Below, one piece after another: positions 1-11,090 of a stretch of DNA of 64,000 bases. The translations under genes and the position numbers were made by a program. The notes beneath the pieces were generated by a model, which was not told where the DNA came from, did not search any database, and saw only the letters and a list, made by a program, of their open reading frames with translations. The stretch's first letter is position 1. Each line of letters begins with the position of its first letter. Origin of the DNA: Aestuariivivens sediminicola (GTDB lineage: Bacteria; Bacteroidota; Bacteroidia; Flavobacteriales; Flavobacteriaceae); NCBI RefSeq assembly GCF_022662015.1, contig NZ_JAKMCM010000006.1:62001-126000 (forward strand), given 5' to 3'.

Positions 1-2551
1 AATCCGGTCCGTCTTCAATGCCATCTAGACCAGAATCAGAAAAGATTCCGGATTGTTCACTTTCAATGAGGTCATAAATCCCGTCATTATCACTATCAAG
101 ATCGAGGTAATCGGGTACGCCGTCATTGTCAGTATCAACAGGTAGCACTGCCGGGTCATAGGCATCATCCAATCCATTGAGATTGTCATCAACTCCGCTC
201 GGTAGGATTAAAACACCTAAATTCTCAATAAAATCCGGTATACCGTCATTGTCACTGTCCAAATCCAATTCGTCTTTAACACCGTCATTGTCGTTATCCC
301 TTTTAAAGCAGGTTAATGATATTATACCCTGCATAGAAGAGTTATTTGAAATATTCGAGAGATGATGTATAAAAGAGAAGCTGTCTACCTGATTTGCAAA
401 GAACTGGTATGGTGTATTACCATTGGGAGAAGGATTTAATTTGAAATGAATTTCAGAACCGGAAATCTGGGTGATACCTGTTTCAAAGACACCGTCAAAA
501 TTAGAATCCACGATTAGTCTATCATCCGGATCTATCAATGTAATATTTTTATCCACCGGAGCAATTCGAGCAATAAAGTATGCGCCATCAATAATAACAT
601 CTGTCACTGAAGTGTCCTCTTCATACTTAACATTAACAGCTTCGGTAAAGTTAAGCGTATAGTCATTTTGTTCATTTGCACCGGCTAAAACCGTACTGGC
701 AAAGTTTCCGGAAACATCAGCGGTAAAGGTGTTGGAGGCATTTGAAAATGTATAACTTGAACTTGTGATGGTTGTATTAATGCTGCCATCCTCGAAAATT
801 AATTGCGGTGCATTGATATTTTGGATATCTATGGTAACATCTCCTTTAGATTCAGTACAGTTAAGAATACCATCATTATCATTGTCGATATCAATATTGT
901 CAATAATACCATCATTGTCGATATCATCTGGGCAAATACTTACCGGAACTTCAATGGATTCTAAACGTTCTAATGTGCATGTAATTTCTCCAATGAGTTT
1001 GTATTTACCCGGATCAGATGGTGTTATAGAGGGAATATTGGAAGAAACCAATTGGAAGCCGGTGCCATCATCGAACCACCATTCATAATTGTCAAAATTT
1101 TGGGTGTTGGCGGCCTCAAGCGTAATGTTGGGGATACAATTCCCTAAAGTGGCGAATTCAGCGTCAAAATTAATCTCGGGCGCTGAAGGAAACCCGGAAT
1201 AGAAACTTCCCGAGGTGGCAACTCCATTGAAATTAAAATAGGCACAATACAATTCATCAGTGCTTTGAACTGAAATGTTTCCAAAAAGTCCCGTAACCTT
1301 GTAGGTCACGTAGTCCGATTTTCCATTAACGCTACTAGGACCAATAGTGCTAAAATTGGAGATAGGTGTGTTGTTAATGGTTACCGTAGCACCGGTTTTT
1401 GTGACTATAGTAACCCCTCCTGAATATGTTGTTGAACCGATGCTTTCTATTTGGGCGATGTTGTCCAGGTTACCACGGGCTTCACAACTTAAGGGAGGTA
1501 CAAAAAACATCCCCTGGTTGGCTTCATTATCAGTTGCACCTACGCCTTGATAGGCAAATACGTCTTGCGAGGTTTCAACATATAGATTACCACCACTGTT
1601 ATACTGGTCTCCTTCGATGACATAGTATTCACCCGCATTGATTGTTGCTATCGGACCACTTTCGTTAACGCTTACAGATGTATTGTCCGTATGGGCTACA
1701 ATTAAAATATTTTCCCATTCATTCAATCCATCACCACGAACGAAAATATATTCCTTACCGACCTTATCAAGGCCCACTATCTGATCTATTCCGTAATCCC
1801 TTCCACCTCCATTGTGAAAACTACCGTTGGCAGATCCACAATTCACTGCAATAGGCTTGTCTGAATTTACTAGGCATCCGATAAGACCATCTCTGTTTGC
1901 AACACTAAATGAACTGTTTGTGGCTATGGTGTAGCTCTCTGTTTTGTTCAATGTAACTGAAATGGGTGTCGAACCCGTATAATTGTCGATAATAAGGCCA
2001 GCAGGTAAATCACTAAAATTCACCACGGTATTATCCTCTGTGGCCATGACAGACAGAAAATTCAAATAATTAGTCTGAGGGTTTTCATTCGTAAATGTAC
2101 CGATTCTAAAAAGTTTTCCTAAAGCCGAAAGCCCTTTACTCACTAAGGCTCCTGCCTGAGCACCGTTACCTGCATTCATTCTTACGGAAACATAAACCGG
2201 ACCTTCAGCTTCAATAATATAGCCTTTATTATTGGTCACCAGACTGGTTTGATCAGAAGACATAAATAACTGCCCGTTTCCATTGCCAATAAATATTTCC
2301 TGAGCGTTGGTATTTGATACATTACCCGTAATATAACTCGACGCGGGCTGACCTACCGGTATAATGGTGTAGGGTACATCAAAAGTGCTGGGTGTAGAAA
2401 TATAGATGTATTGATCCTCCGGATTGGCATTTCCAAAAGGTGAATTCGTTAATGGCGGAATATAATGGGTCTTGCTTAATTGTCCGAAGCCTTTAAAACA
2501 AAGGAAGATTAAAAGTATAAAGAAATATCCTGTATGTTTTGCATAATTCAT
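1..2551 (-). CDS. Secreted IgGFc-binding-like protein with thrombospondin type 3 repeats (C-terminus outside window)
   Basis: The reading frame opens at an ATG at 2551 and stays open to base 1, giving about 850 visible codons with the 3' end missing. Residues 1-24 form a signal peptide (hydrophobic [10 protein letters not shown], then GFGQ). Residues of roughly 45-400 resemble the IgGFc-binding N-terminal domain of bacterial adhesin-like proteins, with patches such as [23 protein letters not shown] and FAYQGVGA. Around residue 540 and again from about 755 to the edge are Asp-rich DxDNDGI(P/I)D calcium-binding type 3 repeats. Proteins of this build in flavobacteria normally end in a type IX secretion sorting domain, which would lie outside the window. 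An AGGAG sits just before the ATG. It is the last of three consecutive large secreted-protein genes on this strand. The role, probably surface adhesion, is inferred. Confidence 0.8.
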   Translation of the reverse strand, partial: MNYAKHTGYFFILLIFLCFKGFGQLSKTHYIPPLTNSPFGNANPEDQYIYISTPSTFDVPYTIIPVGQPASSYITGNVSNTNAQEIFIGNGNGQLFMSSDQTSLVTNNKGYIIEAEGPVYVSVRMNAGNGAQAGALVSKGLSALGKLFRIGTFTNENPQTNYLNFLSVMATEDNTVVNFSDLPAGLIIDNYTGSTPISVTLNKTESYTIATNSSFSVANRDGLIGCLVNSDKPIAVNCGSANGSFHNGGGRDYGIDQIVGLDKVGKEYIFVRGDGLNEWENILIVAHTDNTSVSVNESGPIATINAGEYYVIEGDQYNSGGNLYVETSQDVFAYQGVGATDNEANQGMFFVPPLSCEARGNLDNIAQIESIGSTTYSGGVTIVTKTGATVTINNTPISNFSTIGPSSVNGKSDYVTYKVTGLFGNISVQSTDELYCAYFNFNGVATSGSFYSGFPSAPEINFDAEFATLGNCIPNITLEAANTQNFDNYEWWFDDGTGFQLVSSNIPSITPSDPGKYKLIGEITCTLERLESIEVPVSICPDDIDNDGIIDNIDIDNDNDGILNCTESKGDVTIDIQNINAPQLIFEDGSINTTITSSSYTFSNASNTFTADVSGNFASTVLAGANEQNDYTLNFTEAVNVKYEEDTSVTDVIIDGAYFIARIAPVDKNITLIDPDDRLIVDSNFDGVFETGITQISGSEIHFKLNPSPNGNTPYQFFANQVDSFSFIHHLSNISNNSSMQGIISLTCFKRDNDNDGVKDELDLDSDNDGIPDFIENLGVLILPSGVDDNLNGLDDAYDPAVLPVDTDNDGVPDYLDLDSDNDGIYDLIESEQSGIFSDSGLDGIEDGPD

Positions 2552-2717
2552 GACTCCTTATACTTTTCAGTTTTATTCGAAATAATAACTTTTGAAGGTA
2601 TTAAAAGTATGGCTTAAATCTAAATTAGACTTTATGAATTGCAAAAAGTTTAATTCCTATTTGATAAAATGAATAAAAAGTACGTTTAACGAACAAGGCT
2701 AACCTTTTGTGAAGAAA

Positions 2718-5700
2718 TTAGCGCTTCAGAGCAAAGTGGCCTTTGATATTGAAGGATTCCCCGTCATGAATGATATCTGCAGAGAACCAATAGTCATCTG
2801 CCGGCATATCTTGTCCATTGAAGGTTCCATTCCACCCAATGGTAGTGTGAGGTAACATTTTTAGGAGTTTTCCTTGTCTGTCATAAATATAAACAAGTGT
2901 CCCCGGCAGTCTCGAAATACCGACAATATGCCAGGTATCAAAATAGCCGTCATTGTTCGGCGTGACGAATTTTGGAATATCTATTACAAAGACCTCTGTT
3001 TTGGCAGGGGTACAGCCATTCAAATCGATAATGGTGACGATATGGGGTCCCAGACTTACGTTATTGAAAATATTTGAATCCTGGGGCGTCCCGCCGTCCA
3101 GAACATATTGGTAATCCCCAACACCGCTAACCGTTACGGTAATCGTATTGGGATCCGTAAAATCGGCAGTGGCAGTGGCATCAATAGTGGCCTCTTCCGA
3201 TTCTATTAAAGAAAAGGTTTGGGTGTAACTGCAGTTCTGAGGATGTGTCGTTACGGTTACCCAGTGATCTCCCAAATGGGATTCATCTACCACTATTTCT
3301 GAAGTTGTTTCACCGGTCCACCACAGATAGGTATCGGTGGGGTTACCAGTATCTGCACTAAGTGTTCGCGGTAAATCGTTCAAGCAAATAGGAATGGTAT
3401 CTTCTAAAGGAATTACAGGTAAAGGATTTATAATGGTTTGGAACTGAGTCAGGCTATAACAGCCCGTGACATTGTTTTCTATACGGGCATATATGAGTTC
3501 TCCATCGGTAGCAGTGTAAAGCGTATCCAATCGATTCACATCATTCTCAGCATTAGAAATCGTATTATTATAGTAGGATACTGAAAAGTCTTGCGAACTC
3601 TGTGATCCTAAAATGGCACTGTCATTTAGGCTGAGATCGAATTCATAAGCATTATCGAAATCATCATTACAGGCGACTAAATCAGGAGGGGTATTTGCAA
3701 TCGGGTTTGCATCAATCTGTAAATTGAATGTTGTGTAGGCCGGACATCCGTATATATTATCTTCAACCCTCACATAGATGGTGTAATTACCGGTGCTCGT
3801 GTAATTAAATGTTTTATTGGTATAGCTACCGGTGTTATTTTCAGCATTAACCTGAGAATCGTGATAGCTGATAGTCACTTGATTGGAACTGTGGGTAACA
3901 TAACTATCCACCACACTTAAGTCAAAGGTATTGTCGGTCTGGTAGCAATCTGTTATGGTGCCTACAGGAAACAGTTCAGGAGGAATATTAACAAAGACTT
4001 CCATCGGAAAGGCATCTGAGCATCCTGTTGAAGTTTCCACATTTACATAAACCGTCTGGTTATTGCTTACAGGATAACTACCTAATTGATTATCTGGTAT
4101 GCGATTACTAAGTGCACTGTCTGCATAGAAAGAAATAGTAACATCACCAAACCTCACGTTCTCGATCTGTAATACGGCAGTATTTAGGTCTATGGGCGTA
4201 CTGCCGTCGTAATCTGTATCGCAAACAGGTTCAATTGAAGCGGAAGCGATCAAAGGTGTTGGAAAGGTCGTAAACCGCACTTCTTCAATAACATAACAAG
4301 AGTTAGCTGCGTTTTCTATTCTCGTGTAGAATTGTCCTTGTAAGGCCTGCGAGGTGTATTGATCTGGTAAGTAACTGTCGGCATTCGATGCGGCTTCGTT
4401 GTAAGTTAAATAAAACTGAATATCGAGGGTATCAGTGCTTCCTGAGGCTATTTCTTCACGCTTGGCATTTAAATCGAAGGTATGTGTCCCGGCTGTACTC
4501 TGACAAATTGGAGGAAAATTTGTAAAATTGGTATTATAATTCGGGTTGTTACCAATTTCCAATATAAAGGAGGAAGTGGCATTACAGTTAGGGTCTGAAC
4601 TATTCTCAACCCGGACGTATATGGCTTCAGAGCCGTTACTATTGTAGGGAATGGTTTTTTCCAAAGGCATTGTTAAACCGGGATCCTGAAAATAAAATAC
4701 TTCTTTGCCTGATTGATCGTTTAAAATTTCCAGATCTTTATCTTGAAGATAGAAATTGGCATTTGTAGTTCCGGGATCAACACAGATCTGATAAGGTGTA
4801 ATAGACGGAATTATTGGAATTGTATTTACAACAACATCAAACGAAACAATGCTAAAACAGGTACCGATCTCTGTCGATTCAATACGCGCATAGATTGTTT
4901 GGTTCGTTGTTTCAAAATTCTGTTTGTCCAAATTACCTAAGGGATTTGCTTTATCAAAATTTTGTGCGGCATTAATATCAGTAAAGAATTCGATAATGAG
5001 GTTAGACGGGTCCGAAACGATTTCTGAGATCTTATCCTCAAGTCTTATGTCGGAGGTTGTACTGGTACTATTATTACAAATTAAAATATCGCTGGGAGTC
5101 ATTACGGTGGGCGCCGGAATAACATATATTTCAAAAGGGTTAACGGTATGACATCCCGTCGTATTATTTTCAATACGCGCATAAAAGCTACCGGACGCCG
5201 TATCATAAAACTGAGGGAGTTGATTCAAACCGTTTTCTGCCTCCATTTGGTCCATAAAATAACGCACGTTAAAGGCCGTATTACCTCCGGTAATCACGGA
5301 ATCAAACGTACTAAAATCGACTGTGGTAAATCCGTCATCATCTGTGTCGCAATAGGGAATAGGATCCACCTGGCTAAACGTGATGACCGGATTCACACGA
5401 AGTAATACTTCTGAAACATCGGAACACAATCCGTTTTCTATAGCCATATAAAGTGTCAATGGTGTCCCATCGTTTATCGTTATTGGATTCGACGTATCGA
5501 TGGGCGAGCTATTATTATCTCTGTCACTTGCAGTTTCGTAAAAGGTCACTGATATATTGGATAATCCATTTGCTATTACATTTTCCAGGGTATTCAGGTA
5601 GACATCCACAAGACCATCACCATCCTCATCACAAAAGGCGAATCCATTGGCAGGAATATTGGTACCTGTTAAGAGCAGGTTAGTATGAATTTCAATAGGT

Positions 5701-7580
5701 ACAATGGCATAACAACCCGTTGTATCGTCTACCAATCTTAAAAAAATAACTTCTTCATTGGCAGTACTGTTGGTATAGTTCTGCGGATTTGAAATTGGAC
5801 TGGTCCCGGATTCGGCATCAGAATAACTCAAATGATAGGTTGGTGGTAAAAACCCGGTGGCGCCATTTAAAATAGCATTGAGTACCTGTGTTATGTCGAA
5901 TGTCGCAAAACCATCATGGTCAGAATCGCAAGCATCGATATACTGGGTATTCCTGTTAATCTGGGTATTTCCATTTATAACATTAATATCTAAAGTTATT
6001 CCTGAGGCATCAACGCATCCCGTAAGGGTATTTACAACACGAACAAAAAGTGTTTCCGAAGGATTTGTGTTGATGTAGGGAAGCGATATGGGGTTGGCCC
6101 CACTGCTCGCTTCCAATTGGGTAGCGTGATAGGTCACAACACTAGTTGTATCTCCACCTGTTATTTCGCCATCCTTCTGGCTCAAATCAATCGTTGTGAT
6201 GCTATTAGGGAAACTGTCATTATCGCACACCTCCAGTGGAGTAGGCTGCGTCACGGTTGGTGTCGGATGAACAAGCAAATCAAAATTTCCAAAAATGAGG
6301 CATCCGTTAACGGTATCTTCAACACGAACATAAATGGTCGTTGAGGACGTACTTATCGGTGATGTAATGTTATTCGAAGGGTTATTTCTGGCATCATTAT
6401 CCGAGAGGTAATATGAAATGGTGTAGTTTGGAGGTAAATTTTGAATGGCAGTCTCAACATCTGTATTTTTCGTGGACAGATCAAATGTTTCTTCTCCATT
6501 ACCGTCATTGTCACAGCGTTCGTAGGGTGTTATCGCATTGGTCACGAGTTCCGTATCGATATTCACATTGACTTCATCCTGAAGGACACATGAGTTGATA
6601 CTCACTTCCACACGATATAATCCACTTAGTGACGTCGTAAGTGTTGCATTGGATTCTCCGCTAATTAGTGTATTATCTCTAAACCAAGTATAGCTGGCCA
6701 ATGGGTTTTGAATTTCACCATTCAGGGTCACACTGTTAGAACAGGTGTCGATATCGTCTCCTAATTCTAATTCTGTAAAGGTATTGGCTTCAATAAATAC
6801 AGCGGTATCTATGGCAGGGTCTGTCGCGTTGTTACTTTGATCTGCCACGATCAATTTAACATGGTATTGCACATTGGGCGTGATGTTCGCACTGGCTGTC
6901 AATACCGTTGTTCTACCATTGTAGTTCGTGTCACCAATAGCATAACCATCAAAATACTGATCATTACTTGCGGCGCAGGCTGTGCCTATTTGGTCGTGAA
7001 TGTTACCCACGGTTACCGGATCCCCTGATCCCGGTACCACGGCAATATTTTGATAGGGTCCGGTACTCGTTGCTTCTCTTATCAGGAACACAAACCCATC
7101 CGATGAATTACAGGGATAGTTGGCAAAGTATTCTTCAGAGGCCAGTAAATAGTTGAACTGTATATTATCGGATAGGGCTACAAAATCAAATTCTATGGAG
7201 GTGGCATTTATAGTATTACCAACACCTAAATAGGTCTCGATATCCGGATCGGTTCCCCAGTTCACTGTGCCATCGCTCAAATCATTGCTGATAACGGAAT
7301 TACCACCTGAAGCTGCATCACCCGACGACAGGACAATACCGTTTTCCAATGGGAAACTGGAATTACCACTGTCGAAGCTGCCATAACTAATGATGCCATC
7401 ACTGCTGCCATTCACAGTCGAACTCACGTTCGAAATTTCAACACAGCTGTTGGCTAAATGTGATTCAATAAGTTGCTGAAGAGAAACACTATTGTCAATA
7501 CTAACTTGTTGCGCAATAGCAGGGAGGGTACCAAAAAACAGTATCGCAATGATACAATAGAGTTGTAGGTGCTTAGTCAC
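2718..7580 (-). CDS. Giant secreted repeat protein: choice-of-anchor L domain, about 11 internal repeats, type B sorting domain
   Basis: This is a 1620-residue protein. It has a signal peptide (1-24, ending IAQQ) and an N-terminal choice-of-anchor L type domain (about 28-270; motifs LENGIVLSSGDA, NYLLASEEY, SSDGFVFLI). An Ig/PKD-like segment follows, then about eleven imperfect repeats of roughly 90-110 residues, most opening with a CDxDxDGxxxFDL-type motif and closing with a YVRVEN-type strand. The last 85 residues (TPNNDGYFDTW, IYDRQGKLLK, GWNGTFNGQ, MPADDYWF) are the gliding-motility-associated C-terminal domain (type B signal) recognised by the type IX secretion system. The protein is therefore expected outside the outer membrane. 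Binding target is unknown. It shares repeats and C-terminal domain with the neighbour at 7708-11064, so the two are probably related by duplication and module exchange. Confidence 0.88.
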   Translation of the reverse strand: MTKHLQLYCIIAILFFGTLPAIAQQVSIDNSVSLQQLIESHLANSCVEISNVSSTVNGSSDGIISYGSFDSGNSSFPLENGIVLSSGDAASGGNSVISNDLSDGTVNWGTDPDIETYLGVGNTINATSIEFDFVALSDNIQFNYLLASEEYFANYPCNSSDGFVFLIREATSTGPYQNIAVVPGSGDPVTVGNIHDQIGTACAASNDQYFDGYAIGDTNYNGRTTVLTASANITPNVQYHVKLIVADQSNNATDPAIDTAVFIEANTFTELELGDDIDTCSNSVTLNGEIQNPLASYTWFRDNTLISGESNATLTTSLSGLYRVEVSINSCVLQDEVNVNIDTELVTNAITPYERCDNDGNGEETFDLSTKNTDVETAIQNLPPNYTISYYLSDNDARNNPSNNITSPISTSSTTIYVRVEDTVNGCLIFGNFDLLVHPTPTVTQPTPLEVCDNDSFPNSITTIDLSQKDGEITGGDTTSVVTYHATQLEASSGANPISLPYINTNPSETLFVRVVNTLTGCVDASGITLDINVINGNTQINRNTQYIDACDSDHDGFATFDITQVLNAILNGATGFLPPTYHLSYSDAESGTSPISNPQNYTNSTANEEVIFLRLVDDTTGCYAIVPIEIHTNLLLTGTNIPANGFAFCDEDGDGLVDVYLNTLENVIANGLSNISVTFYETASDRDNNSSPIDTSNPITINDGTPLTLYMAIENGLCSDVSEVLLRVNPVITFSQVDPIPYCDTDDDGFTTVDFSTFDSVITGGNTAFNVRYFMDQMEAENGLNQLPQFYDTASGSFYARIENNTTGCHTVNPFEIYVIPAPTVMTPSDILICNNSTSTTSDIRLEDKISEIVSDPSNLIIEFFTDINAAQNFDKANPLGNLDKQNFETTNQTIYARIESTEIGTCFSIVSFDVVVNTIPIIPSITPYQICVDPGTTNANFYLQDKDLEILNDQSGKEVFYFQDPGLTMPLEKTIPYNSNGSEAIYVRVENSSDPNCNATSSFILEIGNNPNYNTNFTNFPPICQSTAGTHTFDLNAKREEIASGSTDTLDIQFYLTYNEAASNADSYLPDQYTSQALQGQFYTRIENAANSCYVIEEVRFTTFPTPLIASASIEPVCDTDYDGSTPIDLNTAVLQIENVRFGDVTISFYADSALSNRIPDNQLGSYPVSNNQTVYVNVETSTGCSDAFPMEVFVNIPPELFPVGTITDCYQTDNTFDLSVVDSYVTHSSNQVTISYHDSQVNAENNTGSYTNKTFNYTSTGNYTIYVRVEDNIYGCPAYTTFNLQIDANPIANTPPDLVACNDDFDNAYEFDLSLNDSAILGSQSSQDFSVSYYNNTISNAENDVNRLDTLYTATDGELIYARIENNVTGCYSLTQFQTIINPLPVIPLEDTIPICLNDLPRTLSADTGNPTDTYLWWTGETTSEIVVDESHLGDHWVTVTTHPQNCSYTQTFSLIESEEATIDATATADFTDPNTITVTVSGVGDYQYVLDGGTPQDSNIFNNVSLGPHIVTIIDLNGCTPAKTEVFVIDIPKFVTPNNDGYFDTWHIVGISRLPGTLVYIYDRQGKLLKMLPHTTIGWNGTFNGQDMPADDYWFSADIIHDGESFNIKGHFALKR

Positions 7581-7707
7581 GTTGTTTTATTTGGGCAAAA
7601 CAATTAGTTGATTTGGATTATTTCTGAGGGAAAATTAACATTTTTATAGACAAAATGCAAAATAAATCAGATTAAACGCAATTAAAGTCAGGTATTATGG
7701 CCCAATT

Positions 7708-10700
7708 TTATCGTTTTAGAGTAAAATGGCTCTTAAAAATACGGCCATCTTGAAGGGTTACGGCGAACCAATAATCGTCTGTCGGCATGGTTTGGCCATT
7801 AAACGTACCGTCCCATCCTTCACCAAGAGGATTTAATTCTTTTAACAATTTTCCGAAGCGATCAAAAATACATATTTTGGAGTCTGGTTGAAACATTTCG
7901 GAAATGCCATATACCTGCCATGTATCGTGATACCCATCATTGTTTGGGGTAAAGAATTTCGGAAACCCAACTACGGATACCTGTTTATAAACAATTCCAC
8001 AATTGTTTTTAATATCCATAACATTTACAGTGTATATTCCCGGAGACACATTATCAAAATAATTACTTTCCTGATAGCCTCTGTATTCACTTTGATTCAT
8101 GTCATCATATAATGCAAACAGATAAGATCCTTCACCGGATACGAATACGGTTACGGAATTATTGGTCGACACATCCTGTATGTCAAAAGATGGGCTGTCA
8201 AAGCTTGCAATATTTGAAGATTCTATGCTAACGATTCTTTCTTTGGAACACCCATTGGAATTGGTAACGGTAACAGAGTAGGTACCAATTTCATTCACTT
8301 GAATGTCGTATGTGGTTTCCCCTGTGGACCAATCATAGGTATAGTTAGCCGGCGTGTCGTTCCATATGGCAGCATCTATAATTATGGGCTGTGGAAAATT
8401 ATTCAGACAGTAATAGTCGAGTGTCTCTGTTTCAATTTGAGGAAGTTCATTTACGGTCAGGCGTACTTCACTAATACCATAACAGGCATTATTGTTTTCT
8501 GCTCTGGCATAGATGATCTGTGAATAGGGAACCGTGTTTTCAAAGGATGTATTCAGTGGATTTTGCTCGAGAAGTGCCTCATCATACGTTTCAAAAAATG
8601 TCACTGGAAATGTAAATCCGTTCAATGACTGGATATCCGCCTCAATACTGTTGAGGTCAAACGTATTTACGCCATCTTCAGATCCTAATTCGTCACACAG
8701 TGCCGGTGCATCGTAATCATCTATGTTTGTTGTAGAGACCTCCAAAGTAAGTTCGGCAATATCGAAACATCCCGTAGTGTCATCGATCACCCTGACGTAA
8801 ACTACCTGCAGGTTATTCGTGTTTTCATAGCTGTCGGCATTCTGGATGTCATCGACGTCATTTTCAGCACCTGATAAACTTTCGTAGAACTTAAAGGATC
8901 GGTCTTGGACGTTACTCACCAATTCTTGTTCAGCCTCCAAAAGATTAAATAGGGTGCGTCCATCAAAAGTACCATCCTCATCGCATTGTATCAGGCTGCT
9001 GTTGGTATATTCAGGCAAGGGATTAATGTTGAGTACAATAGGGTCAGATATGGAATAACAATCCGGGTTCAGATTGTTCTCAATTCGGGCATATATGGTG
9101 TCATTGAAGGCAGTCTGATTTGTATAGTCAAAGTTGAGCGGTGCGTTTCTATTCTCAGCATCATTTATGGAACTGTAGTACGTTATGGTGTTATCGGAAC
9201 CATTTTGACTGCCAAGAATAGCACGATCGAATTGGTGGAGATCAATATCTGTAAAGCCATTTGACTCATCAGGATCTGTCGGAGTCTCTAAATCACAAAT
9301 AATTAAATTATTCACGGTATTGGCGATTGGTGTATCATACACCTGAACATTAAAGGAGACGGTGGTGTCGAAACACGTGTTATTATCGAAAAGTCCTAGC
9401 CGAACATAAACGGTTTGAACTCCGGTGGTAGCTCTAAATAATTCTGTAATTTCATTCTGATTCAAATCGGCGTCAAGCTGTGAATTATAATACTTAACTT
9501 CATAAACATTCGGATCCTGAGTTCCTAAAATTTCGCTGTTTACGAAGGTTAAATCGAAGTCAAACAGGCCATCATTATTATCGTCACATATATTAAGGTC
9601 GGTGGGTTGATTCGCCACAGGAGGATCAAAAAAGCTAACCAGGGCTTCACCTTCCAATACATTACAGTCATTATTAATGGTTTCCACGACGACCTTGTAT
9701 TCACCGGGTAAATCAACCTCCAAATCAAAATCATTTTCCGATAGTGGTATGTCGTCTCTCGTCCAGGTATAGGTCGACCCGGGAATAGCATCTGCAATCA
9801 GTGTATAATTTTCACCATTGCATAGCGGCAGATAGGTAATGTTAACGGTCTTTTGAGTTATATTTATTTTCTCGGCAAAGAATGAGGCTATAAAAGGTGG
9901 CAGACCTTGTCTGGTGTTTCTACTCAATGTAACAGCCTGATGTTGATAATCGCAGGCGAGCCCCCTGCCATTGGGATTGTTAATTACGGAGAGAAACGGG
10001 GTGCCTATGAGGTAGGTAATGTTCATGGCACGATATATTTTTCCATTAGGACCTAATTGAAGGGCTCCGCGGTACATCTGTCTATGATCAATTACAATCT
10101 GGCTCGAGCTTATATCAGGGGCCGTTAAATCATACTGCAGGAGTGCACCATACTGACTGTCCGGGTTGTTGAATTCGTCTTGTGTGGCCTCGTAGTAGGT
10201 GGAGACATAAAGCAGTTCGTTGTTCTGTGAAAACTCGACCCCATAGGGTACTTGTGGCTTGTTATTGGGACTATATGCACTTATAATGCGGTTGGGGTTG
10301 CTAACGATTCCCGTTGAGGCATCAAAGTCGAATAGATAAAGCCCTGAACCAATATTGGCACATGCTAATTTTGTGCCATCAGGAGATAGTTTAAGGTAGC
10401 CCCTGTGGTCTGATATAAGGGTGTTAACAAACGATTTTACCGGGGTTGTATTGACCCCCGTATTGGAGACTTCATAAGCATAAAACGTATCAAAAATAGG
10501 GTTTTCAGCGGGTGCTCCGGTGTCTGATGCCAAAGTGATTACCCAAATGGATTTTGAAATACAATCTTTTAATACAGCACTAATTTTTTCAGAACTATCC
10601 TCAAGGAGATTAATATTTTTTGACGTAGCAACAACATCCCCTAAACCACCCTGTAAAGTAAGATCCACGGTAGAATAATTAAACCCTCTGTCAGGATCAC

Positions 10701-11064
10701 CACCTATAGAGGTATCTACTGTGAAAATATAGTAGATATCAGGATCATCAGGTTTGGGTACTATGATTGCCGACTGTGAGCTGGAAGGATCTCCGAAAAG
10801 TCCTAATCCATTGGGCATGGGTAAGTGTAATTTATTCCAAACCGTAATGCCATCTGTGTAAAACAATAAGTTGCCGTCACTATCTGAAATACTCGCACAA
10901 CCCTCATCCGTATTCAATTGCCCATCGTTTAAATTGGTTGTTGAACCATCCGGATTAAAACGCAGACCCGCATTTGAACCAAAATACCAATTGGAGGCCT
11001 CATCCTGGGAATAGGAATAAAGGCAGAGGAAACAAAGCAGCAGAAAAGAAGCAATTTTTTTCAT
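7708..11064 (-). CDS. Secreted repeat protein with propeller-like N-terminus and type B sorting domain
   Basis: This is a 1118-residue protein with a signal peptide (1-20, FLLLCFLCLYSYSQ). The N-terminal part of about 380 residues has recurring strands (NWYFGSNAGLRF, DGNLLFYTDG, YLKLSPDGTKLACAN, LGPNGKIYRAM) like flavobacterial proteins with WD40/PQQ-like propellers. A PKD/Ig-like segment (about 400-490) is followed by four repeats opening with CDxxxDGxxxFDL-type motifs. The C-terminus (FTPNNDGYHDTW, IFDRFGKLLK, GWDGTFNGQ, MPTDDYWF) is a type B type IX secretion signal. A TAnnTTTG box lies 18 bases before the start, so this is probably the first gene of the three-gene secreted-protein run. 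It is expected at the cell surface; the ligand is unknown. Confidence 0.87.
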   Translation of the reverse strand: MKKIASFLLLCFLCLYSYSQDEASNWYFGSNAGLRFNPDGSTTNLNDGQLNTDEGCASISDSDGNLLFYTDGITVWNKLHLPMPNGLGLFGDPSSSQSAIIVPKPDDPDIYYIFTVDTSIGGDPDRGFNYSTVDLTLQGGLGDVVATSKNINLLEDSSEKISAVLKDCISKSIWVITLASDTGAPAENPIFDTFYAYEVSNTGVNTTPVKSFVNTLISDHRGYLKLSPDGTKLACANIGSGLYLFDFDASTGIVSNPNRIISAYSPNNKPQVPYGVEFSQNNELLYVSTYYEATQDEFNNPDSQYGALLQYDLTAPDISSSQIVIDHRQMYRGALQLGPNGKIYRAMNITYLIGTPFLSVINNPNGRGLACDYQHQAVTLSRNTRQGLPPFIASFFAEKINITQKTVNITYLPLCNGENYTLIADAIPGSTYTWTRDDIPLSENDFDLEVDLPGEYKVVVETINNDCNVLEGEALVSFFDPPVANQPTDLNICDDNNDGLFDFDLTFVNSEILGTQDPNVYEVKYYNSQLDADLNQNEITELFRATTGVQTVYVRLGLFDNNTCFDTTVSFNVQVYDTPIANTVNNLIICDLETPTDPDESNGFTDIDLHQFDRAILGSQNGSDNTITYYSSINDAENRNAPLNFDYTNQTAFNDTIYARIENNLNPDCYSISDPIVLNINPLPEYTNSSLIQCDEDGTFDGRTLFNLLEAEQELVSNVQDRSFKFYESLSGAENDVDDIQNADSYENTNNLQVVYVRVIDDTTGCFDIAELTLEVSTTNIDDYDAPALCDELGSEDGVNTFDLNSIEADIQSLNGFTFPVTFFETYDEALLEQNPLNTSFENTVPYSQIIYARAENNNACYGISEVRLTVNELPQIETETLDYYCLNNFPQPIIIDAAIWNDTPANYTYDWSTGETTYDIQVNEIGTYSVTVTNSNGCSKERIVSIESSNIASFDSPSFDIQDVSTNNSVTVFVSGEGSYLFALYDDMNQSEYRGYQESNYFDNVSPGIYTVNVMDIKNNCGIVYKQVSVVGFPKFFTPNNDGYHDTWQVYGISEMFQPDSKICIFDRFGKLLKELNPLGEGWDGTFNGQTMPTDDYWFAVTLQDGRIFKSHFTLKR

Positions 11065-11082
11065 ATTTCATGGCAACGCCAC

Positions 11083-11090
11083 CAAATATA
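11083..11090 (-). promoter_or_regulatory. Putative -7 promoter box (TATATTTG)
   Basis: TATATTTG on the minus strand matches the Bacteroidetes -7 consensus TAnnTTTG and lies 18 bases upstream of the ATG at 11064. The -33 element would fall inside the 3' end of the ABC permease gene. Confidence 0.5.

Noticed and set aside
1-11064. Short plus-strand frames throughout the secreted-protein genes
   Set aside because: They are antisense to long genes with clear domains, and arise from the low stop frequency opposite T/N/S-rich repeats.
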